A stretch of DNA of 64,000 nucleotides from a virus, in IMG/VR virus record IMGVR_UViG_3300045921_000191, positions 46,656 to 110,655 of that record. One strand, given 5' to 3'. Position 1 is the stretch's first letter. Each line of letters begins with the position of its first letter. Shown piece after piece: positions 37,808 through 44,575 of this stretch. The position numbers and the translations under genes were made by a program. The notes beneath the pieces were generated by a model. That model saw only the letters and a program-made list of their open reading frames with translations. It had not been told where the DNA came from and ran no database searches.

Positions 37808-38206
37808 TTATTTATTCTTTCTAAAATTCCAACGAGCTTTTGAGCCTCTACTGTCGATATGAGTAAAGGTATCATATCTCCCGAGGCCGTCAAAATGCTC
37901 GCACGAGCTTGCTACTTGTTCTGGAGTCATACCAGACACTACAATATCAGTTGCGTCAGAGATTAAATGCCTAGATTTTGACGAGCCGCCTTCAGCAGCA
38001 TTGTGTTTTGGACATCTAAAACCTGAAGTAATTTTAACAGGTTTGCCCCATTTATCTCTCATTAATTGTAGCTTCTCAACGTGGTCCAAGTCAATAATAG
38101 TTTGCTTGCATTCTGCATTCTTACAATTACAGTCCCACTCATTTGACCAAAAATTCTTGGTCATTTGAACTTTTTCGCCTCGTTTATAAATTCTGATTTT
38201 AGCCAT
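37808..38206 (-). CDS. Peptidase M15 endolysin (D-Ala-D-Ala carboxypeptidase-like)
   Basis: 132 aa. Matches M15A: ITSGFRCPKHN (residues 59-69), the zinc-site pattern SRHLISDATD with H80 and D87, and THID with H116. This is the typical size for phage M15 endolysins or peptidoglycan peptidases. It cleaves peptide cross-links of peptidoglycan (family function). An extra Cys cluster (DCNCKNAEC) is present near residue 30. It lacks a signal peptide. It is in a small group with a TM protein and a papain-like hydrolase, embedded in structural genes. Confidence 0.88.
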   Translation of the reverse strand: MAKIRIYKRGEKVQMTKNFWSNEWDCNCKNAECKQTIIDLDHVEKLQLMRDKWGKPVKITSGFRCPKHNAAEGGSSKSRHLISDATDIVVSGMTPEQVASSCEHFDGLGRYDTFTHIDSRGSKARWNFRKNK

Positions 38207-38586
38207 TAGCAGTTCACCAAGCTCACTTTCTGAAGTCCCATCTGAAGGATGGCAATAGACACGTTAGGGCCTTCTGTAACTTTTAGAATTAGATTTTGGC
38301 TAATTAAAACAGCGGTTTCTGACGCCGAAAGAGACAATAAAAGCACTGATCGGTCATCATCGGGAAATTTAAGAGTGGGGACCTTTACAAGAACCGTGCC
38401 GTCTGATCTAAGCAAATCCACAGAAAAGGTAGCTCCAGCGGCGGGAACATATCGTAGTTTTTTACTAGGTTGCCATAGTTGCATTACAACTTCGGCAGTT
38501 TCTCCGCCTACGACAGAAGCGGACGACATGATTTGAAACGCATTCAGCGTGCAATCACTATTAAGTATATTTAAAGAAAGTGACAT
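38206..38586 (-). CDS. Small beta virion-type protein
   Basis: 126 aa. Beta-rich: VVGGETAEVVMQLWQPSKKL, then GATFSVDLLRSDGTVLVKVP and LILKVTEGPNVSIAILQMGL. The stop overlaps the peptidase start. Such Ig-like small proteins may be capsid decoration or tail-fibre accessories. No family recognised; a separate role beside the lysis genes is possible. Confidence 0.55.
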   Translation of the reverse strand: MSLSLNILNSDCTLNAFQIMSSASVVGGETAEVVMQLWQPSKKLRYVPAAGATFSVDLLRSDGTVLVKVPTLKFPDDDRSVLLLSLSASETAVLISQNLILKVTEGPNVSIAILQMGLQKVSLVNC

Positions 38587-38621
38587 TTAAAACCTCTACC
38601 TACATTATATACTAAGCTCTT

Positions 38622-38644
38622 GAGAATAAAAGCTAATTCTTAGC
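38622..38644 (-). terminator. Short weak terminator after the holin-like gene
   Basis: The minus strand has GCTAA-GAA-TTAGC followed by TTTTATTCTC. The five-base stem begins at the stop codon of 38640-39023. A TATAAT hexamer (38609-38604) follows in the 53-base gap, so this may be a terminator/promoter boundary. Weak stem. Confidence 0.35.
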
Positions 38645-39023
38645 TAAACAGGTTGTAGATAGCTGCTATAGCCCCTGCTAAAGCTCCTAGGCCAATAATC
38701 CATTGTCCTATTGTTTTTATAATCTTTCTTGGTTCTTCTAATGCAGCAACTCTAGAATCTACTTTTCGTATTTCAAGTTTTAAAGCTTCTTCTCTAAGCT
38801 CGTTGTCCCGCTTTAGTTGAATACTTCTATCGTGGTGTTCTTGCAGAATTTCGTTTTGCTGTTTATCTAGGGATCTAATTCCCTCTAGCTCAAATTCGGT
38901 CTTTTGGATATGAAGATCTAAATCTCTGCGCAAATAATGCACTAAGTTATTTGTGTCTTCAGACTTTTCAAGAACTTTCTTTAAAAGTTCAAGGTAAATG
39001 CCTGATTTATCTTCTTGATCCAT
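38640..39023 (-). CDS. Coiled-coil protein with C-terminal TM (holin or haemolysin XhlA-like candidate)
   Basis: 127 aa. Residues 1-100 are a long charged coiled coil (LLKKVLEKSEDTNNLVHYLR). One TM segment is at the C-terminus (IIGLGALAGAIAAIYNLF). A coiled coil plus single C-terminal TM is the XhlA layout, found beside phage lysis enzymes. The neighbouring M15 peptidase and papain-like hydrolase support a lysis role. A tail-membrane or entry-exclusion function cannot be excluded. Confidence 0.6.
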   Translation of the reverse strand: MDQEDKSGIYLELLKKVLEKSEDTNNLVHYLRRDLDLHIQKTEFELEGIRSLDKQQNEILQEHHDRSIQLKRDNELREEALKLEIRKVDSRVAALEEPRKIIKTIGQWIIGLGALAGAIAAIYNLFS

Positions 39024-39032
39024 TTTAATTCC

Positions 39033-39530
39033 TCATTTACTACTCAGTAGCTCATATATGTCTTTTGGGGTAATTTCGTCTAGATTTTGTGAAATAGAGT
39101 ATCCAAGTTCTATTAAAACTTCGGCCACCAATTCACAGCATATGTAATGCGATCTTCCGTCTTTAAAGGGGTTTGATCCCTTAAAACCCAAAAAATTCAT
39201 TAATTTAGCTAATCCTAGCCCTACTAGTTGCTTAACGGAATATGGTGCTCCAGCTTGATCCATAGCAAACTGGATGACTTTCTTTCTCGTAGCATCTGAC
39301 AACAGTATATCAAATTTATCGACTGTTTGGTTTATGGAATCGAACCTTTTTCCCTCCATAAAATGGACCATACTGCCAGAAGCTTGATATATCACATCTC
39401 GCTGTAAATATTCAGAATTCCATCTAATAAACACATGAGAGAACTCGGTTCCCTCTAGCCAGCGAATTAAGGTAGAAAGGATCTTCCACTTTGATTTTGC
39501 CTTGGAAAATCCAATAGTTAGAGTCTGCAT
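39033..39530 (-). CDS. Permuted papain-fold (NlpC/P60-like) hydrolase
   Basis: 165 aa. Circularly permuted cysteine-peptidase pattern: His comes first in FSHVFIRW (H32) and Cys later in YICCELVAEVL (C131 or C132), as in YiiX/YebB-like hydrolases. A Lys-rich amphipathic segment precedes the His. No signal peptide. It could be a peptidoglycan or lipid amidase acting in lysis or entry. It belongs to the small cluster with the holin-like protein and the M15 peptidase. Confidence 0.7.
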   Translation of the reverse strand: MQTLTIGFSKAKSKWKILSTLIRWLEGTEFSHVFIRWNSEYLQRDVIYQASGSMVHFMEGKRFDSINQTVDKFDILLSDATRKKVIQFAMDQAGAPYSVKQLVGLGLAKLMNFLGFKGSNPFKDGRSHYICCELVAEVLIELGYSISQNLDEITPKDIYELLSSK

Positions 39531-39535
39531 GAGTA

Positions 39536-40204
39536 TCAGTCTTTTACTTCATTCATTATCAAGTTTATGCCAATAGTTTTGGCAGAAACAGAATTATAAG
39601 TAACTTTTAGCATCATCCCTTGATAAAGGTCTGCATCAAACTGGGAAGTTCTGATGTAATAGTCTTTTGGAACATTTACGCTGTATGCAAATTGATTTAG
39701 TTTTAAATTTGGATATCCAGAATAAGAGCCTTGAGCATCATCATAAACTTCAAAATCGCAATAATCAAGAGTTTCGGCTCCAATAACCTCTACTCCTAAA
39801 AGCTTTACCCAAGGATAATTTATTACATAGGTAATGGTATTTGTGCCTTGATCTAAGGCTTGTTGAATACCTGTGTTGCGGGCATATAATTTCTTAACTA
39901 CACCACCTACCACCAGCGTTTTTGCGGCAAAAGACGGTATGCTTTGAATGTTTAAATCGGGTTGAGAAGTTATAGCTACTTGCTGAACTGAATTTTCTGG
40001 CAATGGAGTGTTGTCGTGTGCAGCAACAAGTGCATTGAGTATAGTCTCATCGCCTTCCGATAGTTCCGATTTAAACCATATATCTGTTTTTGCTGGCGAG
40101 GAAGCTGTTTCAATGTGGTCTAGCGCTATTATTATTTCGGATTGCGAGATTTCTAAAGCAATTTTATCCGAGTCACAAAGAACATCAAATGTGTATTTTT
40201 TCAT
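39536..40204 (-). CDS. Hypothetical beta-rich virion protein
   Basis: 222 aa from the ATG at 40204, which overlaps the upstream TAA and has GGAGGA just before. An in-frame start five codons upstream is less favoured. Beta-rich: KKYTFDVLCDSDKIALEISQ at the start and ITYVINYPWVKLLGVEVIG in the middle. No known motif. It is translationally coupled to the capsid-proximal gene 40204-41016, suggesting a virion component. Confidence 0.58.
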   Translation of the reverse strand: MKKYTFDVLCDSDKIALEISQSEIIIALDHIETASSPAKTDIWFKSELSEGDETILNALVAAHDNTPLPENSVQQVAITSQPDLNIQSIPSFAAKTLVVGGVVKKLYARNTGIQQALDQGTNTITYVINYPWVKLLGVEVIGAETLDYCDFEVYDDAQGSYSGYPNLKLNQFAYSVNVPKDYYIRTSQFDADLYQGMMLKVTYNSVSAKTIGINLIMNEVKD

Positions 40205-41016
40205 TATGCAATCCTCCAAATAAACATTCGCGCCTGTTGCACAAAAATTGTCGTCGAGCTACCTGTCCATTTAAAGTCAAAAGTGTAGGTATTCACCCCC
40301 GAAATGCCAGGAGTCCTCTTAAAACCAGAAAGAAGCTGCCTATCCTGGGTTCTAGCTGTTGAAGGACTCCAGGCGACGATGTCGGAACCGTTCAGTTGAA
40401 ACCTGAAATCAGCTTCACGGTTTGCATTGGAAGATCTCCAGATGAACTGGAAGTTTAAAAGATAGTCTCCAAGAGGAAGACTCGCGGGAGTTGTGAGTGT
40501 AAGCTTGTTCGCCCATGTCGTGCCAGAGTTGTTTGAAGTTTCTGACTCATCTACAACATCATAAATCTGGGTTCCGAACACGTTTCCGTTATCAAGAGTG
40601 TATGTAAGTGCCCAGTTTCCATTTGATGTTCCGTTATCTCTCAAAAGCACGAAAGTCTGTCCATTGGCTTTTAAAGTAGCCAAAGTAGTGCCGCCTGCGT
40701 TTTTAATTAAAACAGATTGAGAGGATAAGTTCCAAATTTCATAATGATGACCTTTTGTTAAGGTAGTTGCATTTGGTAAAACCAAGGAATGACCAACTGC
40801 TGTTCCTATGAATACCTGCAAGCTATTGCTGGTCGCCGTTAATGTGGTGGTTCCTGCTGCTGATGTTGTTATCTCAGATTGATCGAGTGCTATTCTTTGT
40901 CTGACTTCTTTAAGAGCAGATTGTACTTCAGTTGATTGAAATGATGAAGCTGTATTATCAAATGGAACAGAACCCGCTACTGGAGATTTATAGATGGGTC
41001 CGAATCCTTTTGACAT
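40204..41016 (-). CDS. Virion surface protein with fibre-like N-terminus
   Basis: 270 aa. The N-terminus has SVPFDNTASSFQSTEVQSAL, a motif found at the start of many phage fibre and head-fibre proteins. It is followed by a beta domain (HSLVLPNATTLTKGHHYEIW) and a C-terminal jelly-roll-like domain ending RMFIWRIA. It follows a set of small beta proteins near the capsid genes, so a head fibre or decoration is likely. Exact location unproved. Confidence 0.62.
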   Translation of the reverse strand: MSKGFGPIYKSPVAGSVPFDNTASSFQSTEVQSALKEVRQRIALDQSEITTSAAGTTTLTATSNSLQVFIGTAVGHSLVLPNATTLTKGHHYEIWNLSSQSVLIKNAGGTTLATLKANGQTFVLLRDNGTSNGNWALTYTLDNGNVFGTQIYDVVDESETSNNSGTTWANKLTLTTPASLPLGDYLLNFQFIWRSSNANREADFRFQLNGSDIVAWSPSTARTQDRQLLSGFKRTPGISGVNTYTFDFKWTGSSTTIFVQQARMFIWRIA

Positions 41017-41017
41017 A

Positions 41018-41326
41018 TTATGCGAATTCCTGAACTATAACAGTGGCGCTCCCGCTATTCTTAATCATAAAGACTCCAATATCGCCTATAGGAAGAGAAA
41101 CCGATTGATCCTTTTTCAACTCGTCGCCAGTAGAAGTAGTTACTCCAGCGGGGCCAAACCAAATGCTGCCAGGTCCTTGATTGGTTATAGTCAGAGCTTC
41201 TCGATTGGTTAATCTAGAGCCTCCGACCTTAGCTTCTATAGCGGACGTAGACACTGTTACGGGTCCTGAAACGTACCCGTCTTGCATTACATCAGAATAT
41301 TCTCCAGTACTACTTAGTCCCGACAT
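41018..41326 (-). CDS. Small beta-sandwich virion protein (paralog A)
   Basis: 102 aa. The block LTITNQGPGSIWFGPAGVTT, then STGDELKKDQSVSLPIGDIG, matches the C-terminus of 41636-42517 (IIQNLSNKDINVGPTGVTTS). Both end with a strand then A. Small paralogous beta domain, probably a decoration or head-fibre subunit. The start overlaps the gene upstream by 17 bases. Not recognised by name. Confidence 0.62.
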   Translation of the reverse strand: MSGLSSTGEYSDVMQDGYVSGPVTVSTSAIEAKVGGSRLTNREALTITNQGPGSIWFGPAGVTTSTGDELKKDQSVSLPIGDIGVFMIKNSGSATVIVQEFA

Positions 41327-41561
41327 CTTTTTTTGCTCGCTTCTTTTTAGGTTCTTCCAAAACTGCTGCTGGTTCTTTTGGCATTTGAGGGGCTGCTAAT
41401 TTTGGTGACAAATCTTCTTCAATACGTTTTTTAAGTTCGGCGGCCCAGTCCATTACTCTCGCAACAGCTATAACCTCATTACCTTTTAACTCATGTTGTG
41501 CTTTTGCTAGAACTTCAATTAATACATTTGAGCAAATCGCATCGCGTTTATTTACTAACAT
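41310..41561 (-). CDS. Small helical, Lys/Pro-tailed protein
   Basis: 83 aa. Helical (NVLIEVLAKAQHELKGNEVI), then a basic Pro/Lys-rich tail (EEPKKKRAKKDVGTK). SD GGAGGATAA precedes the ATG. It overlaps the next gene. It lies after a terminator, so its own promoter may exist. Function unknown. Confidence 0.55.
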   Translation of the reverse strand: MLVNKRDAICSNVLIEVLAKAQHELKGNEVIAVARVMDWAAELKKRIEEDLSPKLAAPQMPKEPAAVLEEPKKKRAKKDVGTK

Positions 41562-41570
41562 TTATCCTCC

Positions 41571-41610
41571 AAAAACAAAAAAGGGTAGTAGAGCATTACC
41601 CCTACTACCC
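41571..41610 (-). terminator. Strong rho-independent terminator
   Basis: The minus strand forms GGGTAGTAG / CTACTACCC (9 bp perfect) with a 12-base loop, followed by TTTTTTGTTTTT. It lies just downstream of 41636-42517. It separates the decoration-type genes from the rest of the late operon. Confidence 0.8.
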
Positions 41611-41635
41611 TACATCTTATCCTAAGTGTTAGGAT

Positions 41636-42517
41636 TTAGGCAAGTTCAAATACGCGAACGTTTAGTGCTGCCGTTCCAGCGATAGCAAACAAGGACACGT
41701 TGGGACCAATTTCAAGTGCCAAAGATCCGCCTGCGCCAATACGAAGACCAGTAGAAGTAGTTACTCCAGTGGGTCCTACGTTGATATCTTTGTTTGACAA
41801 GTTCTGAATAATCATTCGGCGGCGGCCTGCTAAAGGCGAGCTAGACAATGCTACTTCGGTAAGACCTACTGTTACGGCTGTCGAAGCGACACCGATATTA
41901 GGACTATCGTTGATGTAAATACGACGGTAGAGATCTGAGATAACATCGGCTCGATCACCAGTTGCCGATACGGCTGCTAGTGCGCCAGAAAGGGCTCGTG
42001 AACCAACTTTAAGAGGATTTCCAGAATCGGGAGCATCATCAGCGATATCACCACTAACAGAAGCGGCGGTCCACAAACGGCCAACTGAATCTACTTTCAG
42101 AGCGGCATAATCGCCGTCTGCGGAAACAGAATTCGCAAGAGTATCTTGGCGAACAGCCAACATAAACGATCCAATATCCCCGCTGGTGTGGGCTGCGTCT
42201 TCAGCTTTCTCATGACCGTTAACTACTGAAATATCAGCATTAACGTTGATGCTACCATCAGCGTTAACAAGCATAGTGTTACCGCCTTGGGCGATAGCTA
42301 CGTTGTCTTGAGCGTGATTAAGATTACGAATATCAAGATCGGTAGCTGTAACTGCGATACTGGTATTGGCAATACTAACGTCGAGAGCTTTTTTAGCCCC
42401 CTCGGTAGTATGCGTCAACAAAGTACCGTCAGACGAACGAAGGTATGCTCCTACGTTATCTGAGCTATTTGCCTCAGTTGCATCAAATACCAACAATTCT
42501 TTACCTAAACCGCTCAT
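41636..42517 (-). CDS. Virion beta protein with decoration-like C-terminus
   Basis: 293 aa. The N-terminus (LLVFDATEANSSDNVGAYLR) and a mostly polar beta middle are followed by a C-terminal domain of about 75 residues paralogous to 41018-41326 (NVGPTGVTTSTG). A strong terminator follows. The pattern of small paralogous proteins directly after the capsid gene suits head decoration or head fibres. No named family. Confidence 0.62.
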   Translation of the reverse strand: MSGLGKELLVFDATEANSSDNVGAYLRSSDGTLLTHTTEGAKKALDVSIANTSIAVTATDLDIRNLNHAQDNVAIAQGGNTMLVNADGSINVNADISVVNGHEKAEDAAHTSGDIGSFMLAVRQDTLANSVSADGDYAALKVDSVGRLWTAASVSGDIADDAPDSGNPLKVGSRALSGALAAVSATGDRADVISDLYRRIYINDSPNIGVASTAVTVGLTEVALSSSPLAGRRRMIIQNLSNKDINVGPTGVTTSTGLRIGAGGSLALEIGPNVSLFAIAGTAALNVRVFELA

Positions 42518-42530
42518 TTAATTTCTCCCC

Positions 42531-42974
42531 TTAAGTCCAAGCCAAGATCTCTATCGTCGTAGCTTTGGTGGACTGTACGTATAAAGTTTTTTCAACTAAT
42601 AATAACCCATCTGATTCGTAAAATGTACCAAATGGGACAGTAATAAAGTTTGTTGCACTTTCTCCATTCTCAAAAGAAAATTGGAGCGTTGCGTTATGAA
42701 TCCTAGATTTAATGAGTAACTTCTTAGTATTATTGGGTAATACTTGTGAATACTCTGTATTTGGATTCGGCACGTCTAGATTATAAATCGTGGGCGTGTC
42801 AGCAGAGTCTACTGCTACGCTAATTGTACCACTTATTGAAAGTGGATTTTGATCGTCTATTGGATTTCCATCAAAGTCAACTAAAACGACGCGACGAGCC
42901 GAGGCATTATCTTCATGCTCGTGCTGCTCAATCGCTCCTATAGAGCGAATTTGTCGTTTAGGTAAACCAACCAC
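42531..42974 (-). CDS. Small beta virion protein (paralog-like)
   Basis: 147 aa. N-terminal part basic and polar (GLPKRQIRSIGAIEQHEHED), then a beta domain with EYSQVLPNNTKKLLIKSRIH and a final strand (TKATTIEILAWT). Its beta domain has the same outline as 43008-43391 (final strand VQVVILEH). Likely another small exposed capsid protein; identity uncertain. Confidence 0.58.
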   Translation of the reverse strand: MVGLPKRQIRSIGAIEQHEHEDNASARRVVLVDFDGNPIDDQNPLSISGTISVAVDSADTPTIYNLDVPNPNTEYSQVLPNNTKKLLIKSRIHNATLQFSFENGESATNFITVPFGTFYESDGLLLVEKTLYVQSTKATTIEILAWT

Positions 42975-43007
42975 AGAACCCTCCTAGATTGTGTCTGAGA
43001 GTCTTGA

Positions 43008-43391
43008 TTAGTGTTCGAGAATCACAACTTGAACGGTTGTAGCGCTAGTTTTGACTGCCATTGAAATTTTAGGATCACTTGATTGTCCCAAGAAAATTAC
43101 TTCAGCGGAGTTTGGAGGAAGAGCAAATCCGTTAGTAATGTCTACAGTTACAGGCGCTTCGTCAGCAGGTCCTGTCCAAACAAATGCAGTTGTTCCAGAA
43201 GTATTACAAGCTCTAATCATTGCGAAGTTTTCTAACGGCTTTAAAGTCGTAGAATTTGCAAGAATTTCTCGAATAGTTCCAGGCATTCCTTTAGTGCTTT
43301 TTGCAGACCCACTTTGATCATGATGTTCCATATTTGTGATGGAACCTGGACTGCGAGATGTTTTTAATCCCAATCGTGAATTTTGGCTCAT
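43008..43391 (-). CDS. Small beta virion protein (paralog-like)
   Basis: 127 aa. It contains NFAMIRACNTSGTTAFVWTG, then an acidic strand-turn and LPPNSAEVIFLGQSSD, and ends in a strand. The outline matches the C-terminal domain of 41636-42517 (N-x-S/T, V-GP-G, final hydrophobic strand). The start overlaps the gene upstream by four bases. A decoration or head-fibre role is inferred from location. Confidence 0.6.
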   Translation of the reverse strand: MSQNSRLGLKTSRSPGSITNMEHHDQSGSAKSTKGMPGTIREILANSTTLKPLENFAMIRACNTSGTTAFVWTGPADEAPVTVDITNGFALPPNSAEVIFLGQSSDPKISMAVKTSATTVQVVILEH

Positions 43392-43705
43392 TTGTCTTCC
43401 TCTTCTTCACCAGAAACATATTGTTTTTGGCTTCGATATTCTTTAGCTATTTTATCAAGCTTTTTTACGGATCTCTCAAGTTCGTTACGAAAAAAGAACC
43501 AAGCGTCTCGGTACTTCTTTTCATCACTGCGCATGAAATCCATTTGCAAGTCTCTGCCGACGCCGAGTGGATCTTCAAATAAAAAGACTGCCACAAGTCT
43601 ATCGTTTTTGCCAAGAGAATGTTCCATACCCAAATACTTAAGACCTTGCCCAAGTAAGTATGGTGCAAGTGCTAAATTATCTGTTCTAAAGACTTTTTCC
43701 GACAT
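43388..43705 (-). CDS. DUF5659-like small protein
   Basis: 105 aa. The N-terminus YLLGQGLKYLGMEHSLGKND followed by a hydrophobic strand and FEDP resembles the DUF5659 domain seen in phage and plasmid genomes (recognised by pattern, not searched). The C-terminal half is a charged helix. Upstream of it lie a hairpin and the HNH endonuclease gene. Role unknown. Confidence 0.55.
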   Translation of the reverse strand: MSEKVFRTDNLALAPYLLGQGLKYLGMEHSLGKNDRLVAVFLFEDPLGVGRDLQMDFMRSDEKKYRDAWFFFRNELERSVKKLDKIAKEYRSQKQYVSGEEEEDK

Positions 43706-43771
43706 TGCTTCTCCTGATAGCAGGATAACCTAATAATAACACACAAGCAAGGGGATTTATAAGAGAAAGGT

Positions 43772-43793
43772 GCCCCTAGGAGAACCCTAGGGG
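43772..43793 (-). terminator. Hairpin after the homing endonuclease gene
   Basis: Perfect 9-bp stem GCCCCTAGG / CCTAGGGGC with a 4-base loop. On the minus strand it is followed by a pyrimidine-rich ACCTTTCTCTT, not a pure T run, so termination is probable but imperfect. A second weaker stem (AGTTGC/GCAACT) lies near 43835. The rest of the 156-base gap 43706-43861 shows nothing else. Confidence 0.6.
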
Positions 43794-43861
43794 CTTTAGG
43801 AAAGGAAGGCCAGAAAGACCTTACAAGGAGTTGCACCTTGCAACTTCGAGTATATCAGAAC

Positions 43862-44470
43862 TCAGAGAAACTTTCTCCATGACTCGTTTTGATACGTTCC
43901 GTCAAATCGGTTGCCTTTGGAATCGTTCTCAAAGGCTGATAAATATTGGAGATTAGCTGGAACATGTAGGCCGCAAACATCATCGCTTTCCAAGGGAATT
44001 ATGTGATCAACGTGATATCCTTTTGGGCAATTGGCATAAATCTCTTTTAGTACTTTACGGTCAATCCAAGGAGGGGTGGCTTGTTTCTTAAGGGCTCTAC
44101 GGTAGGCTGATTTTTCTCGATTAACAGCTTTACCTTTTTCAGTTTTGATATATTTTCGGTTGTGTGCGTTTATCCTGTCTTTATTAGCTCTTTGATAAAT
44201 TCTGTGAGAGTCTTTTATATGTTGAGCGTTGTCTTTTCGCCAAACTTCCATGATTAGTTTCTGTTTATTTTTATCGCGAGTTTCTACGGCATATTTCAAA
44301 TGCTCTGCACAACGGGTACGACTTGTTAAACATTTATTTTGACAACCAGTAGTAGCTGTACATAGTCCTAACTCTTTCTTCCATAAAACCATAAACTTAG
44401 ATTTAGTTAGACCAAGTGCTTCTGCGGCTTTTCTTATAGATCCTGTTTCTTTTAATTTTTCATCATACAT
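43862..44470 (-). CDS. HNH homing endonuclease with N-terminal HTH
   Basis: 202 aa. The N-terminus is an HTH (GSIRKAAEALGLTKSKFMVL). A Cys-containing segment (CTATTGCQNKC) may bind metal. The HNH core is YHVDHIIPLESDDVCGLHVP, then ANLQYLSAFENDSKGNRF; the first H and the N fit an active HNH motif. Free-standing, intron-like mobile gene between capsid and downstream genes, with its own terminator/promoter. The predicted promoter places +1 on the A of the ATG. It cuts a cognate allele to spread itself (family function). Confidence 0.85.
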   Translation of the reverse strand: MYDEKLKETGSIRKAAEALGLTKSKFMVLWKKELGLCTATTGCQNKCLTSRTRCAEHLKYAVETRDKNKQKLIMEVWRKDNAQHIKDSHRIYQRANKDRINAHNRKYIKTEKGKAVNREKSAYRRALKKQATPPWIDRKVLKEIYANCPKGYHVDHIIPLESDDVCGLHVPANLQYLSAFENDSKGNRFDGTYQNESWRKFL

Positions 44471-44476
44471 ACGATT

Positions 44477-44505
44477 ATTATTACACGAATTGCATCCAAA
44501 GTCAA
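44477..44505 (-). promoter_or_regulatory. Promoter predicted to give a leaderless endonuclease mRNA
   Basis: The minus strand has TTGACT (44505-44500), a 17-base spacer, then AATAAT (44482-44477). Six bases later comes the ATG (A at 44470), so the predicted +1 is the start codon. It follows the capsid-gene terminator, giving the HNH gene its own transcript. Confidence 0.6.
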
Positions 44506-44542
44506 CAAAAAAGAACCCCCGATATCCGAAGATACCGAGGGT
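44505..44542 (-). terminator. Terminator after the major capsid gene
   Basis: The minus strand forms ACCCTCGGTATC-TTCG-GATATCGGGGGT with two G-U wobbles and a stable UUCG loop, followed by TCTTTTTTG. Placed 34-70 bases after the capsid stop, as expected for a very highly expressed gene. Confidence 0.82.
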
Positions 44543-44575
44543 TTGAATTAGTTAATATTATTAACTAGTTACCTA

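Noticed and set aside
37807-37893. Longer N-terminus for the small gene 37555-37806
   Set aside because: It would run 86 bases into the M15 peptidase; the ATG at 37806 sits beside that gene's stop, as is usual here.
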